Positions 16,905-25,215 are shown, numbered from the stretch's first letter. The stretch is 64,000 nucleotides of DNA from Pseudonocardia thermophila (GCF_900142365.1 NZ_FRAP01000015.1:1-64000); one strand, 5' to 3'. Notes: generated by a model from the sequence alone, not told the origin. Numbers and translations: made by a program.

Positions 16905-17561
16905 TCAGGCGGGCGCGCGCTCCGCCACGTGCGCCGGTACCGGCATCGCCGCCGGGACGGTCGGGCAGGGCTGGGGCGGGCCGAAGACCGTGCGGACGGG
17001 AAGCACGCCCGCCCACACGTCGAGCGCGGCGAGGTCCTCCTCGTCGTCACTCGGACCGGCGGCGCGCACCTTCACGCTGGCCTCGTCGAGTGCGACGGCG
17101 AGCACGGCGGTGGCGGCCATCTCGCGCTTGGTCGGCCGACGGGAGTGGTCCCACGAGCCGGGCGCGAGGTGCTCGACGATCGCCCGGACGGCGGCCGTCC
17201 GTTCGTCGGGGTCGGTGACCAGGCGGGCGGTCGCGTGCACGACCGCGCAGCGGTAGTTCATCGAGTGGTGGAAGGCCGAGCGCGCGTAGACGATGCCGTC
17301 GAGGTGGGTGACGGTGACGCAGACCGGCGCGCCGGCGATGCCGCGCACGTACCCGGCGCCGGTGGAGGCGTGCAGGTAGAGGGTGTCGCCGATCCGCCCG
17401 TACCCGGTGGGCAGGACGACCGGCGCGCCGTCGCGGACGAAGCCGAGGTGGCACACGAGCCCGGCGTCGAGCACAGCGTGCAGATCGGCGCGGTCCGTGC
17501 GGGCCCGTTCCCGGAGCCGGGTGAGCGTGGTGCGCGGGGTCGAGGACAGCGGCGCGGACAT
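16905..17561 (-). CDS. pyridoxamine 5'-phosphate oxidase-family (PPOX) FMN-binding protein
   Basis: A 218-aa split beta-barrel protein. 'VCHLGFVRDGAPVVLPTGYG' near residue 30 and 'LYLHASTGAGYVRGIAG' form the flavin-binding half; 'ARSAFHHSMNYRCAVVHATA' is typical of actinobacterial PPOX proteins with this partner. Residues 170-218 are an irregular Pro-rich tail. ATG 17561 has GGAGG only two bases upstream. The gene is divergent from a MocR regulator and they share a 69-bp promoter region with an inverted repeat. A role in vitamin B6 or flavin redox chemistry is likely but the substrate is unknown. The 230 bases after its stop up to the S9 peptidase start (16675-16904) hold no gene. Confidence 0.85.
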   Translation of the reverse strand: MSAPLSSTPRTTLTRLRERARTDRADLHAVLDAGLVCHLGFVRDGAPVVLPTGYGRIGDTLYLHASTGAGYVRGIAGAPVCVTVTHLDGIVYARSAFHHSMNYRCAVVHATARLVTDPDERTAAVRAIVEHLAPGSWDHSRRPTKREMAATAVLAVALDEASVKVRAAGPSDDEEDLAALDVWAGVLPVRTVFGPPQPCPTVPAAMPVPAHVAERAPA

Positions 17562-17581
17562 GCCTCCAGCGTCGCGGGTCC

Positions 17582-17628
17582 AGTGGCATCCTGACAGGGC
17601 CATTTCGTCGTCGATCAGGAAGGCCACT
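17582..17628. promoter_or_regulatory. inverted repeat between PPOX and MocR genes (candidate MocR operator)
   Basis: AGTGGCATCCTGA at 17582-17594 is matched in inverted orientation by TCAGGAAGGCCACT at 17615-17628, differing by one inserted base and one substitution; a third weaker half (GGGCCATT) lies between. The right arm ends two bases before the MocR GTG start. MocR proteins commonly bind such paired sites in the divergent promoter. The regulatory role is inferred. Confidence 0.5.
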
Positions 17629-17630
17629 CC

Positions 17631-19001
17631 GTGGATCTGCCGCCGCTGCCGCTGGACCGGGCCAGCGACGTCCCCCTCGCCGTCCAGCTCGCCGACGCGG
17701 TGCGGGCCGCCGCGGTGGCCGGGACGTTCCGCCGCGGCGACCGGCTCCCGTCGACGCGGGCATTGGCGGCCACGCTCGGGGTGAGCCGGACCGTGACCGC
17801 GGCCGCGTACGAGCAGCTGCTCGCCGAGGGCTGGATCGAGGGGCGCCGGGGCGCGGGCACGTTCGTCGTCGGAGTGCCGCACGGGACGCCCGCCCCGGCC
17901 CGGGCGGCTGCGCACCCACCCGCTCAGCGGGGGCCGGCGTCGGCGATCAGCCTGGAACCGGGATCACCGTGCCGCGAGGCGCTCGACCCGGCAGCGTGGC
18001 GGCGGGCCTGGCGCGCGGCCGGCGACGTCCCGCCCGCTCTGTCCCACGACGAGGCGGGCCTGCTCGCCTACCGCGCCGCCGTCGCCGACCAGCTGCTGCG
18101 CCACCGCGGCCTCGTCGTCGAACCGGACGAGGTGCTGGCCACCTCCGGGACCACCGCGGCCGTCGCCGAGCTGGCCGCCCTCCTCCCGCGGGGTGCCCGG
18201 GTCGCCGTCGAGGACCCGGGCTACAAGCGGGTGTCGGCCGCGCTGCGCGCAGCCGGGGCCAGCGTGCTGCCGGTGCCGGTCGACGACGAGGGCCTCGACG
18301 TCGCCGCGCTGCCCGCCCAGCTCGACGCCGTCTACTGCACCCCGGCCCACCAGTACCCGCTCGGCGCCCGGCTCTCGGCGTCGCGGCGGCTGGCACTCGT
18401 GGAGCGGGCCCGTGCGGAGGGGTTCCTCGTGATCGAGGACGACTACGACGGCGAGCTGCGCTACGACGTCGCCCCGCTCCCGCTGCTGGCCGCGCTCGCC
18501 CCCGACGTCGTCGCGCACCTGGGGACCACCAGCAAGGTCCTCACCCCCACCCTCGGCGTCGGCTGGATCGTCGCCCCGCCCGAGATCCGCGCCGCTCTGC
18601 TCGCCGCGCGGGGCGCCGGAGCACGGCCGGCGGAGGCGGGCCAGCGGGTGTTCGCGGCCTTCGCCGCCCACGGCGACCTGGCCCGGCACCTGCGGCGGCT
18701 GCGGCGGATCCTCGGCGAACGCCGGGCCGAGACCGTGGCCGCGATCCGCACCACCGGGAACCCCGTCCGCGGTGACGCCGCCGGCGGGCACGTCGTCGTC
18801 CCCCTCGCGGACGCCGCCCGCGAGGCCGTCGTCGTGTCCGCGCTCGCGGCCCGGGACGTGTCCGCCGCGGCGCTGTCCCCGTACCACGCACCGGGGCGGG
18901 CGGCGGGGCACGGCATCGTCGTCGGGTACGCGGGCCCGGACCGGGCGGATCTCCGGCGGGCGCTGGGGGCGCTGCGCGACGTGCTCGCGGAGGAGGGGTG
19001 A
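17631..19001 (+). CDS. MocR/PdxR-type regulator: GntR helix-turn-helix fused to an aminotransferase domain
   Basis: Encodes 456 aa. Residues 1-75 are a GntR winged helix ('RLPSTRALAATLGVSRTVTA', 'GRRGAGTFVV'). From about 100 the protein is a fold-type I aminotransferase: 'ATSGTTAAVAELA', 'VEDPGYKRVSAALRAAG', 'YCTPAHQYPLG', 'VIEDDYDGELRY' and the PLP lysine in 'LGTTSKVLTPTLGVGW'. All core PLP residues are kept. Such proteins sense PLP or an amine and control B6-related or amino-acid genes, here probably the divergent PPOX gene. GTG 17631 gives the standard family N-terminus. Confidence 0.93.
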   Translation: MDLPPLPLDRASDVPLAVQLADAVRAAAVAGTFRRGDRLPSTRALAATLGVSRTVTAAAYEQLLAEGWIEGRRGAGTFVVGVPHGTPAPARAAAHPPAQRGPASAISLEPGSPCREALDPAAWRRAWRAAGDVPPALSHDEAGLLAYRAAVADQLLRHRGLVVEPDEVLATSGTTAAVAELAALLPRGARVAVEDPGYKRVSAALRAAGASVLPVPVDDEGLDVAALPAQLDAVYCTPAHQYPLGARLSASRRLALVERARAEGFLVIEDDYDGELRYDVAPLPLLAALAPDVVAHLGTTSKVLTPTLGVGWIVAPPEIRAALLAARGAGARPAEAGQRVFAAFAAHGDLARHLRRLRRILGERRAETVAAIRTTGNPVRGDAAGGHVVVPLADAAREAVVVSALAARDVSAAALSPYHAPGRAAGHGIVVGYAGPDRADLRRALGALRDVLAEEG

Positions 19002-19040
19002 GGTGCCGGGTTCCGCGGAACCCCCAGGCCCGCCGGGAGG

Positions 19041-19091
19041 CAACGAACGGCCCTTTCGTCCACTCCGAGTGGACGAAAGGGCCGTTCGTTG
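19041..19091. repeat. perfect 25-bp inverted repeat (51-bp palindrome)
   Basis: The arm CAACGAACGGCCCTTTCGTCCACTC (19041-19065; first half CAACGAACGGCC) is followed by one base and its exact complement at 19067-19091. As RNA it would form a very long hairpin, so it could act as a bidirectional terminator between the MocR gene and the convergent remnant. It lies exactly where homology of the SGNH hydrolase remnant stops. Lack of a T-run and its length also suggest a dispersed palindromic element. Confidence 0.93.
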
Positions 19092-19439
19092 CGTTCGGAG
19101 CACCTTCCGCTTCAACCAGGACACGACGGCCTGCGGCTGCGCCCGGTACCACGCGGCCGTGGTGCGCTCGGGCAGCTGCTTGCGGGACACCTTCTTGCGG
19201 GACACCGACTTCTCGACCGGGTACCCGGGCAGGCGCGCCCGGGCGTCGTTGCTCCCGATGAGCACCGCGATGACGTCCGCCGGCGTCGCCACGACCTCGT
19301 CGAGGCGCTGGGCGAGGCTGTAGGCCACGCCGCCGTTCGCCGCGAAGCGGCGCAGCGCGAGCGCGCCGGGTGGGCGGCGGACGGCCAGCAGGGCTAGGTG
19401 ATCGGTGCTCAGCTGTCCCCGGGTGATGCTGTCACCCAC
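19092..19439 (-). pseudogene. truncated SGNH/GDSL-family hydrolase
   Basis: About 107-116 residues from an SGNH esterase/lipase. Block I 'GDSITRG' with the nucleophile Ser, block II around 'ANGGVAYSLAQRLDEV' and block III 'VIAVLIGSNDAR' with the catalytic Asn are all present. The protein should run on for about 100 more residues to the DxxH block; instead the sequence meets the 51-bp palindrome at 19091 and reads into unrelated antisense of the MocR gene. The 5' end is also unclear: GTG 19439 begins at the Gly before GDSIT, whereas the family usually has a few residues first. It cannot encode a complete triad. Confidence 0.75.
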
Positions 19440-19533
19440 GCAGGAAACGCGGATCGGCAGGGGGTTTCGTTCCGAAGGGGATCGGCACGGGGAAGACGCT
19501 GGACGGCGGCGGTGCGGCGCTTACCCTGGGCGC

Positions 19534-20424
19534 ATGGGGACCGACCCGCACCGCGGTGGTTCGGGCCCGCGCGCGTCCCAGCTCGTGTTCGCGCCCAGCC
19601 CGGGGCTACGGCCCTACGCGAGCGGCTACGTCGGATTCGAGCTGTCGGGCTTTCCACCGGGCGTGCACCTCGGTCCACCCGGCCGGACCCTGACGCTCCT
19701 CGTCAACCTGTCCGAGCCGATCGAGGTGGTGCGCAGCGGCGAGGCGGCGACCCGGCACGATGCGCTCGTCGGCGGGCTGCGCTCGACCGCGGCGGCGATC
19801 CGCCACGACGGTTGCCAGCACGGTGTCCGGGTGGCGCTCACCCCGCTCGGAGCCCGGGCCGTGCTCGGTGTGCCGGCCGGCGAGCTGGCCGACCGCATGC
19901 TCGACCTCGACGCGGTGGTCGGGCCGGTGGCCGCCGAGCTCGTCGACCGGGTCCGCAGCGCGACCACCTGGCCCGCCCGAATCGCGGCACTGGAGGCCGG
20001 CCTCGCCGCACTCGTCCGTCGGCACGACCGGACCGCCGCCCGGGCGGTTCCCGCCGAGGTCGCCGAGGCGTGGCGCCGGCTGGTCGCCCGCCGGGGCCAG
20101 GTGCGCGTCGCAGACCTCGCCGCCGCGCTCGGCTGGAGCCGCCAGCACCTCGGCGACCGCTTCCGGCGGGAGCTCGGGCTAGGCCCGAAGACCCTGGCCC
20201 GGGTGCTGCGCTTCGCTCACGCCTACGAGCTGGTCACCGCGGACGATCCGCGGCCGTGGGCGGAGGTCGCCGCGCTGGCGGGGTACGCCGACCAAGCCCA
20301 CCTGGTGCGGGAGTGGCGAGCCGTCACCGGCCTGCCCCCGACGGCCTGGCAGCGCGAGGAGGTCCTGCCCCCGGATGCCCGCCCGGTCACCGAGCACGGT
20401 GCTCCGTCCCCAGGCCGGGGGTGA
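19534..20424 (+). CDS. AraC-family transcriptional regulator
   Basis: Encodes 296 aa. Residues 1-180 form a small-ligand sensor domain of the type with 'FELSGFPPGVHLGPPGRTLTLL' near 35; the ligand is unknown. Residues 190-285 are the double helix-turn-helix: 'VRVADLAAALGWSRQHLGDRFRRELG' (first, spanning two motifs) and 'WAEVAALAGYADQAHLVREW' with 'TGLPPTAW', the AraC signature. ATG 19534 is preferred over upstream in-frame starts because the extra 43 residues are non-homologous in character. Its 3' end overlaps the convergent cupin gene by 38 bp. Confidence 0.9.
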   Translation: MGTDPHRGGSGPRASQLVFAPSPGLRPYASGYVGFELSGFPPGVHLGPPGRTLTLLVNLSEPIEVVRSGEAATRHDALVGGLRSTAAAIRHDGCQHGVRVALTPLGARAVLGVPAGELADRMLDLDAVVGPVAAELVDRVRSATTWPARIAALEAGLAALVRRHDRTAARAVPAEVAEAWRRLVARRGQVRVADLAAALGWSRQHLGDRFRRELGLGPKTLARVLRFAHAYELVTADDPRPWAEVAALAGYADQAHLVREWRAVTGLPPTAWQREEVLPPDARPVTEHGAPSPGRG

Positions 20425-20809
20425 TCGACAGGAGCCGGGCGGGCCCCTCGGCGTCGACGGCGTGCCACACCCCGGGCGGGTTCACCACGGCCTGGCCCGC
20501 CTCCAGGACGACGGTGCGTGCCGGGGCGCCGGGCGACTCCGCCTGGTGCACGGCGACGCGCCCGGACACGCACACGAGCACCTCGTCGCCGGCGGGGTGG
20601 CACTCCCAGTGCGCGCCGGGGCCGTCCTCGTCGATCAGTACGACGAGCCGCCCCTCGGCCCCGTCCTCGGCCGTCGCCTCGGCGTAGGCCTGCAGCGTGG
20701 CGGGATCGAAGGAGAACCCGTCCACGGGCCGAGCCCGCGAGCCGAGGCCCAGGTGCAGCGGCTCGGTCAGCAGGTCGACGGCATCACGGTGATCGGTTCG
20801 CAACTCCAT
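20387..20809 (-). CDS. small cupin-domain protein
   Basis: A 140-aa single cupin. Cupin motif 1 is 'HWECHPAGDEVLVCVSGRV' (metal His and Glu positions visible) and motif 2 is 'GQAVVNPPGVWHAVDAEGPA'. The N-terminal part, 'LHLGLGSRARPVDGFSFD', is not diagnostic. It may bind a metal and a small acid or sugar; function unknown. ATG 20809 is the first sensible start. Convergent with the AraC gene (38-bp overlap), and the region upstream carries a 22-bp tandem repeat. Confidence 0.82.
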   Translation of the reverse strand: MELRTDHRDAVDLLTEPLHLGLGSRARPVDGFSFDPATLQAYAEATAEDGAEGRLVVLIDEDGPGAHWECHPAGDEVLVCVSGRVAVHQAESPGAPARTVVLEAGQAVVNPPGVWHAVDAEGPARLLSITPGLGTEHRAR

Positions 20810-20880
20810 GCGGCCCACTGTCGGCGGGCCTGTGCCGTGGAGTCTTGAACGAACGGAAGCTGCCGCGCGAGGCCGGGCCG

Positions 20881-20990
20881 CCCCCGCGCGTGGGCGACTC
20901 GCGGGCCTGCACCGGAGAACTCGCTGGTCCGCTCGGGAGAACTCGCCGCACCGCACGGGGCGACTCGCGCATCCGCGCCGGACGACTGGC
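20881..20990. repeat. degenerate 22-bp tandem repeat, five units, noncoding
   Basis: A core ending ACTCGC recurs at exactly 22-bp spacing, at 20902, 20924, 20946 and 20968, with a degenerate fifth at 20990 (ACTGGC). The units read roughly NNNNCCGCNCCGGNGAACTCGC. The array fills the space between the divergent cupin and DMT-exporter genes. A 22-bp period breaks any reading frame, and there are no spacers, so it is neither coding nor CRISPR. Confidence 0.85.
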
Positions 20991-21065
20991 CGGAGCATTT
21001 GGACCAGTTGATCCTTCTGCATTCGGACCTGGCTACTCGGGCCACACTCATCCGAAGCTGGACCC

Positions 21066-22004
21066 GTGATCACCTCTGCCCGCTTCGCCGCACTCGGCGG
21101 CGCACTCGGGATGGTCTGCGTCGGGAGTAGCGTGGCCGCGTCCCAGGTCCTGGTCGGGGCGCCGCTGTTCACCGTGCAGGCCCTGCGCTACACCCTCGCC
21201 GCCGTGCTCCTGCTGGTCCTCGCCCGCATCGGCCGCCGGCCGCTGCCCCGGCCGCGCGGGACCGAGTGGTGCTGGCTCGCCGCCGTGGCCGCGGTCGGGC
21301 TGGTGGTGTTCAACGTCGCGGTCGTGCGGGGTGTGGAGCACGCCGAGCCCGCGGTGATCGGGGTGGCTGTGGCGACGGTGCCGGTCGCGCTGGCCGTGGC
21401 CGGGCCGCTGGCCGCGCGGCGCCGCCCGGCACCGACCGTCGTGCTGGCCGCGCTGGTCGTCACGGCCGGGGCGGTGCTCGTCGAGGGAGGTGGGCGGACC
21501 GATGCCGAGGGCATCCTCTGGGCCGCGGTGACGATGCTGTGCGAGATCGGGTTCACCCTGCTCGCGGTTCCGGTGCTCGACCGGCTGGGGCCGTGGGCGG
21601 TGTCGCTGCACAGCGTGTGGATCGCCACCGTCGTGCTGACCGTGCTCGGGCTCGCGGTCGAGGGACCGGCCGCGATCACGCAGCTCGACGGCGGCGATCT
21701 CCTCGCCGCGCTGCACCTCGCCGTCGTGGTCACGGCGCTGGCGTTCGTGCTCTGGTACACCGCGGTCGACCGGATCGGCGCCGGCCGGGCGGGCCTGTTC
21801 ACCGGCATCGTGCCCGTCGCCGCGGCCGCCGGGGGAGTGCTGCTCGGTGCCCCGGTGCCCGGGGCCGCGGTGTGGCTGGGGACCGGAGTGGTCGCACTGG
21901 GGCTGGCGATCGGCTTCGCGCGACCGGCGCCGCAGCGGACTCCGGAGAGGATCAGCCCTGGTGCGGGTACGACGACACCGTCGGCGGCACGAACGTCTCC
22001 TTGA
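21066..22004 (+). CDS. EamA-family (DMT) transporter
   Basis: A 312-aa membrane protein with about ten hydrophobic helices in two EamA repeats (about 5-135 and 150-285), for example 'LAALVVTAGAVLVEGGG' and 'LAALHLAVVVTALAFVLWYTA'. 'LFTGIVPVAAAAGGVLLGAP' is the typical last-but-one segment. Such proteins export amino acids or other small metabolites; the substrate cannot be read from sequence. GTG start at 21066. The last 53 bases overlap the convergent pruA gene. Confidence 0.88.
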   Translation: MITSARFAALGGALGMVCVGSSVAASQVLVGAPLFTVQALRYTLAAVLLLVLARIGRRPLPRPRGTEWCWLAAVAAVGLVVFNVAVVRGVEHAEPAVIGVAVATVPVALAVAGPLAARRRPAPTVVLAALVVTAGAVLVEGGGRTDAEGILWAAVTMLCEIGFTLLAVPVLDRLGPWAVSLHSVWIATVVLTVLGLAVEGPAAITQLDGGDLLAALHLAVVVTALAFVLWYTAVDRIGAGRAGLFTGIVPVAAAAGGVLLGAPVPGAAVWLGTGVVALGLAIGFARPAPQRTPERISPGAGTTTPSAARTSP

Positions 22005-23577
22005 TCACCCGCGGGCTGACCCAGCGCAGCAGGTTGTAGATCGAGCCCGCCTTGTCGTTCGTGCCCGACGCGCGCGATCCACCGAACGGCTGCTGGCCGA
22101 CGACGGCGCCGGTCGGCTTGTCGTTGACGTAGAAATTGCCGGCCGCGAACCGCAGCGCGCTCGTCGCCTGCTCGATCGCCGCCCGGTCACGGGCGATGAT
22201 CGAGCCGGTCAGCCCGTACGCCGCGCCGCGGTCGATCTGGGTCAGCACCGTGTCGACGTCGGAGTCGTCGTAGATGTACACCGCCAGGTACGGCCCGAAG
22301 TACTCGGTGCAGAACACTTGGTGCGTCGGGTCCGAGCCGACCACGATCGTCGGCCGCACGAAGTAGCCCACGGAGTCGTCGGCGGTGCCTCCCGCGATGA
22401 CCTCCAGGCTCGGGTCGTCGTGCGCCATCTGCAGCGCGGCCGTCACCTTGTCGTAGGCCTTGCGGTCGATCAGCGCGCCGAGGAAGTTCGAGAAGTCGGT
22501 GACGTCGCCCATCTCCAGCGACTCGGTCTCGGCCACGAGATCGTCGCGCAGCCGCCTCCACACCGAGCGCGGGATGTACGCGCGGGAGGCCGCCGAGCAC
22601 TTCTGGCCCTGGTACTCGAACGCGCCGCGGACCAGCGCGGTGCGCAGCACGTCCACGTCGGCGGACGGGTGGGCGAACACGAAGTCCTTGCCGCCGGTCT
22701 CGCCGACCAGGCGCGGGTAGGTGGCGTAGTTGGCGATGTTCGCCCCGACCCGGCTCCACAGGTGCTGGAACGTCGCGGTCGATCCGGTGAAGTGGATGCC
22801 GGCGAGCGCCCGGTCGGCGAGCAGCACGTCGGAGACGTCCTTGCCGTCGCCGGTGAGCAGGTTGATCACGCCGGGCGGCATCCCGGCCTCCTCCAGCAGC
22901 CGCATCGTCAGGTGCGCGGCCAGGCCCTGCGTCGGGGACGGCTTCCAGATCACCGTGTTACCCATCAGCGCGGGCGCGGTCGGCAGGTTGCCGGCGATCG
23001 CGGTGAAGTTGAACGGGGTGATCGCGTAGACGAAGCCCTCCAGCGGCCGGTAGTCCATCCGGTTCCACACTCCCGGCGCGCTGTTCGGCTGGTTCTCGTG
23101 GATCTGGCGGGCGTAGGCGACGTTGAACCGCCAGAAGTCGGCCAGTTCGCACGCGGCGTCGATCTCCGCCTGGTAGCAGGTCTTCGACTGGCCGAGCATC
23201 GTCGCGGCGTTCATCCGCGCCCGCCACGGTCCGGTGAGCAGGTCGGCGGCGCGCAACAGCACGGCCGCGCGCTCGTCGAACGGCAGGTCACGCCACGCCG
23301 GGGCGGCCCGCAGCGCGGCTTCGACCGCGGCCTTCGCGTCCTCGTGCGAGGCGTTCGCGGTCACGCCGAGGACGTGCTCGTGGTCGTGCGGGGCGACGAC
23401 GTCGATGCGCCGGCCGGCGGCCATGTGCTGGCGGCCGTCGATCGTGACGGTGAGCTCGTACTGCTGGCCGCCGATCTCGGCGAGGGCCGCCTCCAGCTCG
23501 GCCCGTTCCGGCGAGCCGGGTGCGTAGCTGAGCACGGTCTCGTTGCGCGGCACGGGGGTACCGGTGATGGCGTCCAT
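21952..23577 (-). CDS. pruA: L-glutamate gamma-semialdehyde dehydrogenase (1-pyrroline-5-carboxylate dehydrogenase)
   Basis: Encodes 541 aa, the normal length. It oxidises glutamate semialdehyde (from proline) to glutamate with NAD+, the second step of proline catabolism. Visible are 'AITPFNFTAIAGNLPTAPAL' (Asn stabilising the oxyanion), 'GNTVIWKPSPTQ' (cofactor Lys), the catalytic Glu in 'ETGGKDFVFAHPSADVD' and the catalytic Cys in 'FEYQGQKCSAASR'. ATG 23577 gives the canonical N-terminus. It follows the PucR-type regulator on the same strand with a 52-bp gap holding an operator-like 12-mer, so it probably has its own promoter. Confidence 0.97.
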   Translation of the reverse strand: MDAITGTPVPRNETVLSYAPGSPERAELEAALAEIGGQQYELTVTIDGRQHMAAGRRIDVVAPHDHEHVLGVTANASHEDAKAAVEAALRAAPAWRDLPFDERAAVLLRAADLLTGPWRARMNAATMLGQSKTCYQAEIDAACELADFWRFNVAYARQIHENQPNSAPGVWNRMDYRPLEGFVYAITPFNFTAIAGNLPTAPALMGNTVIWKPSPTQGLAAHLTMRLLEEAGMPPGVINLLTGDGKDVSDVLLADRALAGIHFTGSTATFQHLWSRVGANIANYATYPRLVGETGGKDFVFAHPSADVDVLRTALVRGAFEYQGQKCSAASRAYIPRSVWRRLRDDLVAETESLEMGDVTDFSNFLGALIDRKAYDKVTAALQMAHDDPSLEVIAGGTADDSVGYFVRPTIVVGSDPTHQVFCTEYFGPYLAVYIYDDSDVDTVLTQIDRGAAYGLTGSIIARDRAAIEQATSALRFAAGNFYVNDKPTGAVVGQQPFGGSRASGTNDKAGSIYNLLRWVSPRVIKETFVPPTVSSYPHQG

Positions 23578-23612
23578 GGCTGGAGGGTAGGAACCGAGCA
23601 CGATCCTTGTGC

Positions 23613-23624
23613 TGTTCGATCGGA
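23613..23624. promoter_or_regulatory. operator-like 12-mer upstream of pruA
   Basis: TGTTCGATCGGA lies 36-47 bases before the pruA start. The identical 12-mer occurs at 25204-25215 and a near copy (TATTCGATCGTA) at 25172-25183, both in the promoter region between the regulator and proline dehydrogenase. Presence at both ends of the locus suggests the binding site of the PucR-type regulator. Confidence 0.55.
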
Positions 23625-23629
23625 TAGCG

Positions 23630-25171
23630 TCAGTGCCGCTGTGTTGTCCGGAACGCCAACAATAGCTGCAGGTGCGCCATGAGCCGCGCCCGCGGATCAC
23701 CCAGCGCCAGCCCGGACACCGCGGTCGCCCGCCGCAGCCGGTGCCGCAGCGTGTTCGGGTGCACCACCAGCCGCTCCGCCGCCATCCGCACGTCGCCGTG
23801 CGCGTCGAGCCAGGTGAGCACCGATCCGGCCAGATCGGAGCCGTGCTCGGCGTCGTGCGCGAGCAGCCGCTCGACGGCGGGGTCGCGCACTTCCGGCGCC
23901 GCCGCGAGCAGGTCCAGGGTCTCGTCGAGCAGGATCTCCGCGCGCAGGTCGGGCAGGGTGGCCACGTCGGCGTCGGCCGGCATCGTGGCGAGCACCCGGT
24001 CGGCCTCGGCCCGGGACACCGCTGCGCCGCCCAGCCGGGGTGCGGGCGCGCCGATCCCCGACCGGACCGGGCTGCCGGTGCGCCGGCCGGCCAGCGCCAC
24101 CACCTCGGCGCACATCGCCCGCAGCCCCGGCTCGATGCCGTCGGCCGGCACCCCGGGCAGCACGGCGTAGACCCGGTCGCCGTCCACGGCGGTGGGTGCG
24201 GTGCGGCGGTAGGTGGCCGCGTGCACGGCGACGACGTCGGCCAGCTCGGCCACGCCCACGGCGTCCGCGCCGGGCGCGGTGAACGCGGCCACCACCACCG
24301 GGGCTTCCGGGTCGATCCCGTAGACGCCGGCGACCAGCTCCGGGGCGACCCGGCCGGCGAGCAGCCCGGCGACCAGGTCGGTGCCGGGGGAGCGGCGGGT
24401 GCGGCGGCGGACCAGGTGCTGCGCCGCCACGCGGGTGGCCCCGAGCAGCGCCTCCTCCGCGCGGGGGGTGAACCCGGTGGAGCCCTCCTGCACCCAGATC
24501 GTGCCCAGCCAGCGCGCGCCGGCGTGGATACCGGCAGCGAGCCGGCGCCGGATGCCCAGCTCCGGGTGCTCGTCGATGCGGACCACGCCCTCACCGGCCC
24601 GCACCCGATCGAACACGCCCCACTCGCGCAGCAGCCCCAGGTAGTCGGCCGGGCCCTGCCAGCCGAGCACGGAGAGCCGGCGCAGCTCGTCGGCCGACGC
24701 GCTGTCGTAGCGGGAGTAGGCGAGGACCCGGCTGCCGGTGTCCTCGATGCTGACCAACCCACCCGTCAGCAGTGCGGTGGTCTGGGCGAGGCTGAACAGC
24801 TCGTCGGGGCCCGCGTCGGTCTCCAGCACCTCGCGCAGCAGCTGCTCGACGTGGTCCCAGCGGGCGTCGTCGCGCACGGCGACCACAGCGGCCCGCCGGG
24901 TCGCGTCGCGCAGCAGATCGGGATCGGAGGCACCGATCTTCACCGCCACCGCGACCGCGCCGCGCCGGTCGACCCCGCGCACAGCGTGCACCGCCTCTCG
25001 CCCGCGCGCGCCGATGACCAGCACGAACCGGCCCGCGTAGTCGTCGGGCTCGTCGTCGGGATCGACGATCGCCAGCCCGGACACCGGCACGTCGAGGCCA
25101 TCCGGCGTCGACAGCGCCTCCGCCAGCGGGGTGCCGAGCGCGCCGAGCAGTCTCCGCAGGCTCGTCTCCAT
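23630..25171 (-). CDS. pruC: PucR-family transcriptional regulator of proline catabolism
   Basis: Encodes 513 aa. The N-terminal two-thirds hold the PucR sensor region, with 'LVIGARGREAVHAVRGVDRRG' and 'FSLAQTTALLTGGLVSIED'. The C-terminal helix-turn-helix (about 445-500) is 'LTWLDAHGDVRMAAERLVV' then 'HPNTLRHRLRRA'. Placement between pruA and a divergent proline dehydrogenase gene matches mycobacterial PruC (Rv1186c), which activates pruA/pruB in response to proline; the symbol is given on that basis. ATG 25171. Confidence 0.88.
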   Translation of the reverse strand: METSLRRLLGALGTPLAEALSTPDGLDVPVSGLAIVDPDDEPDDYAGRFVLVIGARGREAVHAVRGVDRRGAVAVAVKIGASDPDLLRDATRRAAVVAVRDDARWDHVEQLLREVLETDAGPDELFSLAQTTALLTGGLVSIEDTGSRVLAYSRYDSASADELRRLSVLGWQGPADYLGLLREWGVFDRVRAGEGVVRIDEHPELGIRRRLAAGIHAGARWLGTIWVQEGSTGFTPRAEEALLGATRVAAQHLVRRRTRRSPGTDLVAGLLAGRVAPELVAGVYGIDPEAPVVVAAFTAPGADAVGVAELADVVAVHAATYRRTAPTAVDGDRVYAVLPGVPADGIEPGLRAMCAEVVALAGRRTGSPVRSGIGAPAPRLGGAAVSRAEADRVLATMPADADVATLPDLRAEILLDETLDLLAAAPEVRDPAVERLLAHDAEHGSDLAGSVLTWLDAHGDVRMAAERLVVHPNTLRHRLRRATAVSGLALGDPRARLMAHLQLLLAFRTTQRH

Positions 25172-25215
25172 TATTCGATCGTATGACGATCACCGCGGAG
25201 CGTTGTTCGATCGGA
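25172..25215. promoter_or_regulatory. paired operator-like sites between pruC and proline dehydrogenase genes
   Basis: TATTCGATCGTA (25172-25183) and TGTTCGATCGGA (25204-25215) share 10 of 12 positions and start 32 bp apart, three helical turns, so they lie on one DNA face. The first touches the pruC ATG and the second lies about 40 bases before the proline dehydrogenase ATG, a good layout for autoregulation plus activation. Confidence 0.55.

Noticed and set aside
20881-20990. Possible CRISPR array
   Set aside because: Units are contiguous and degenerate, with no spacers and no cas genes; recorded as a tandem repeat.
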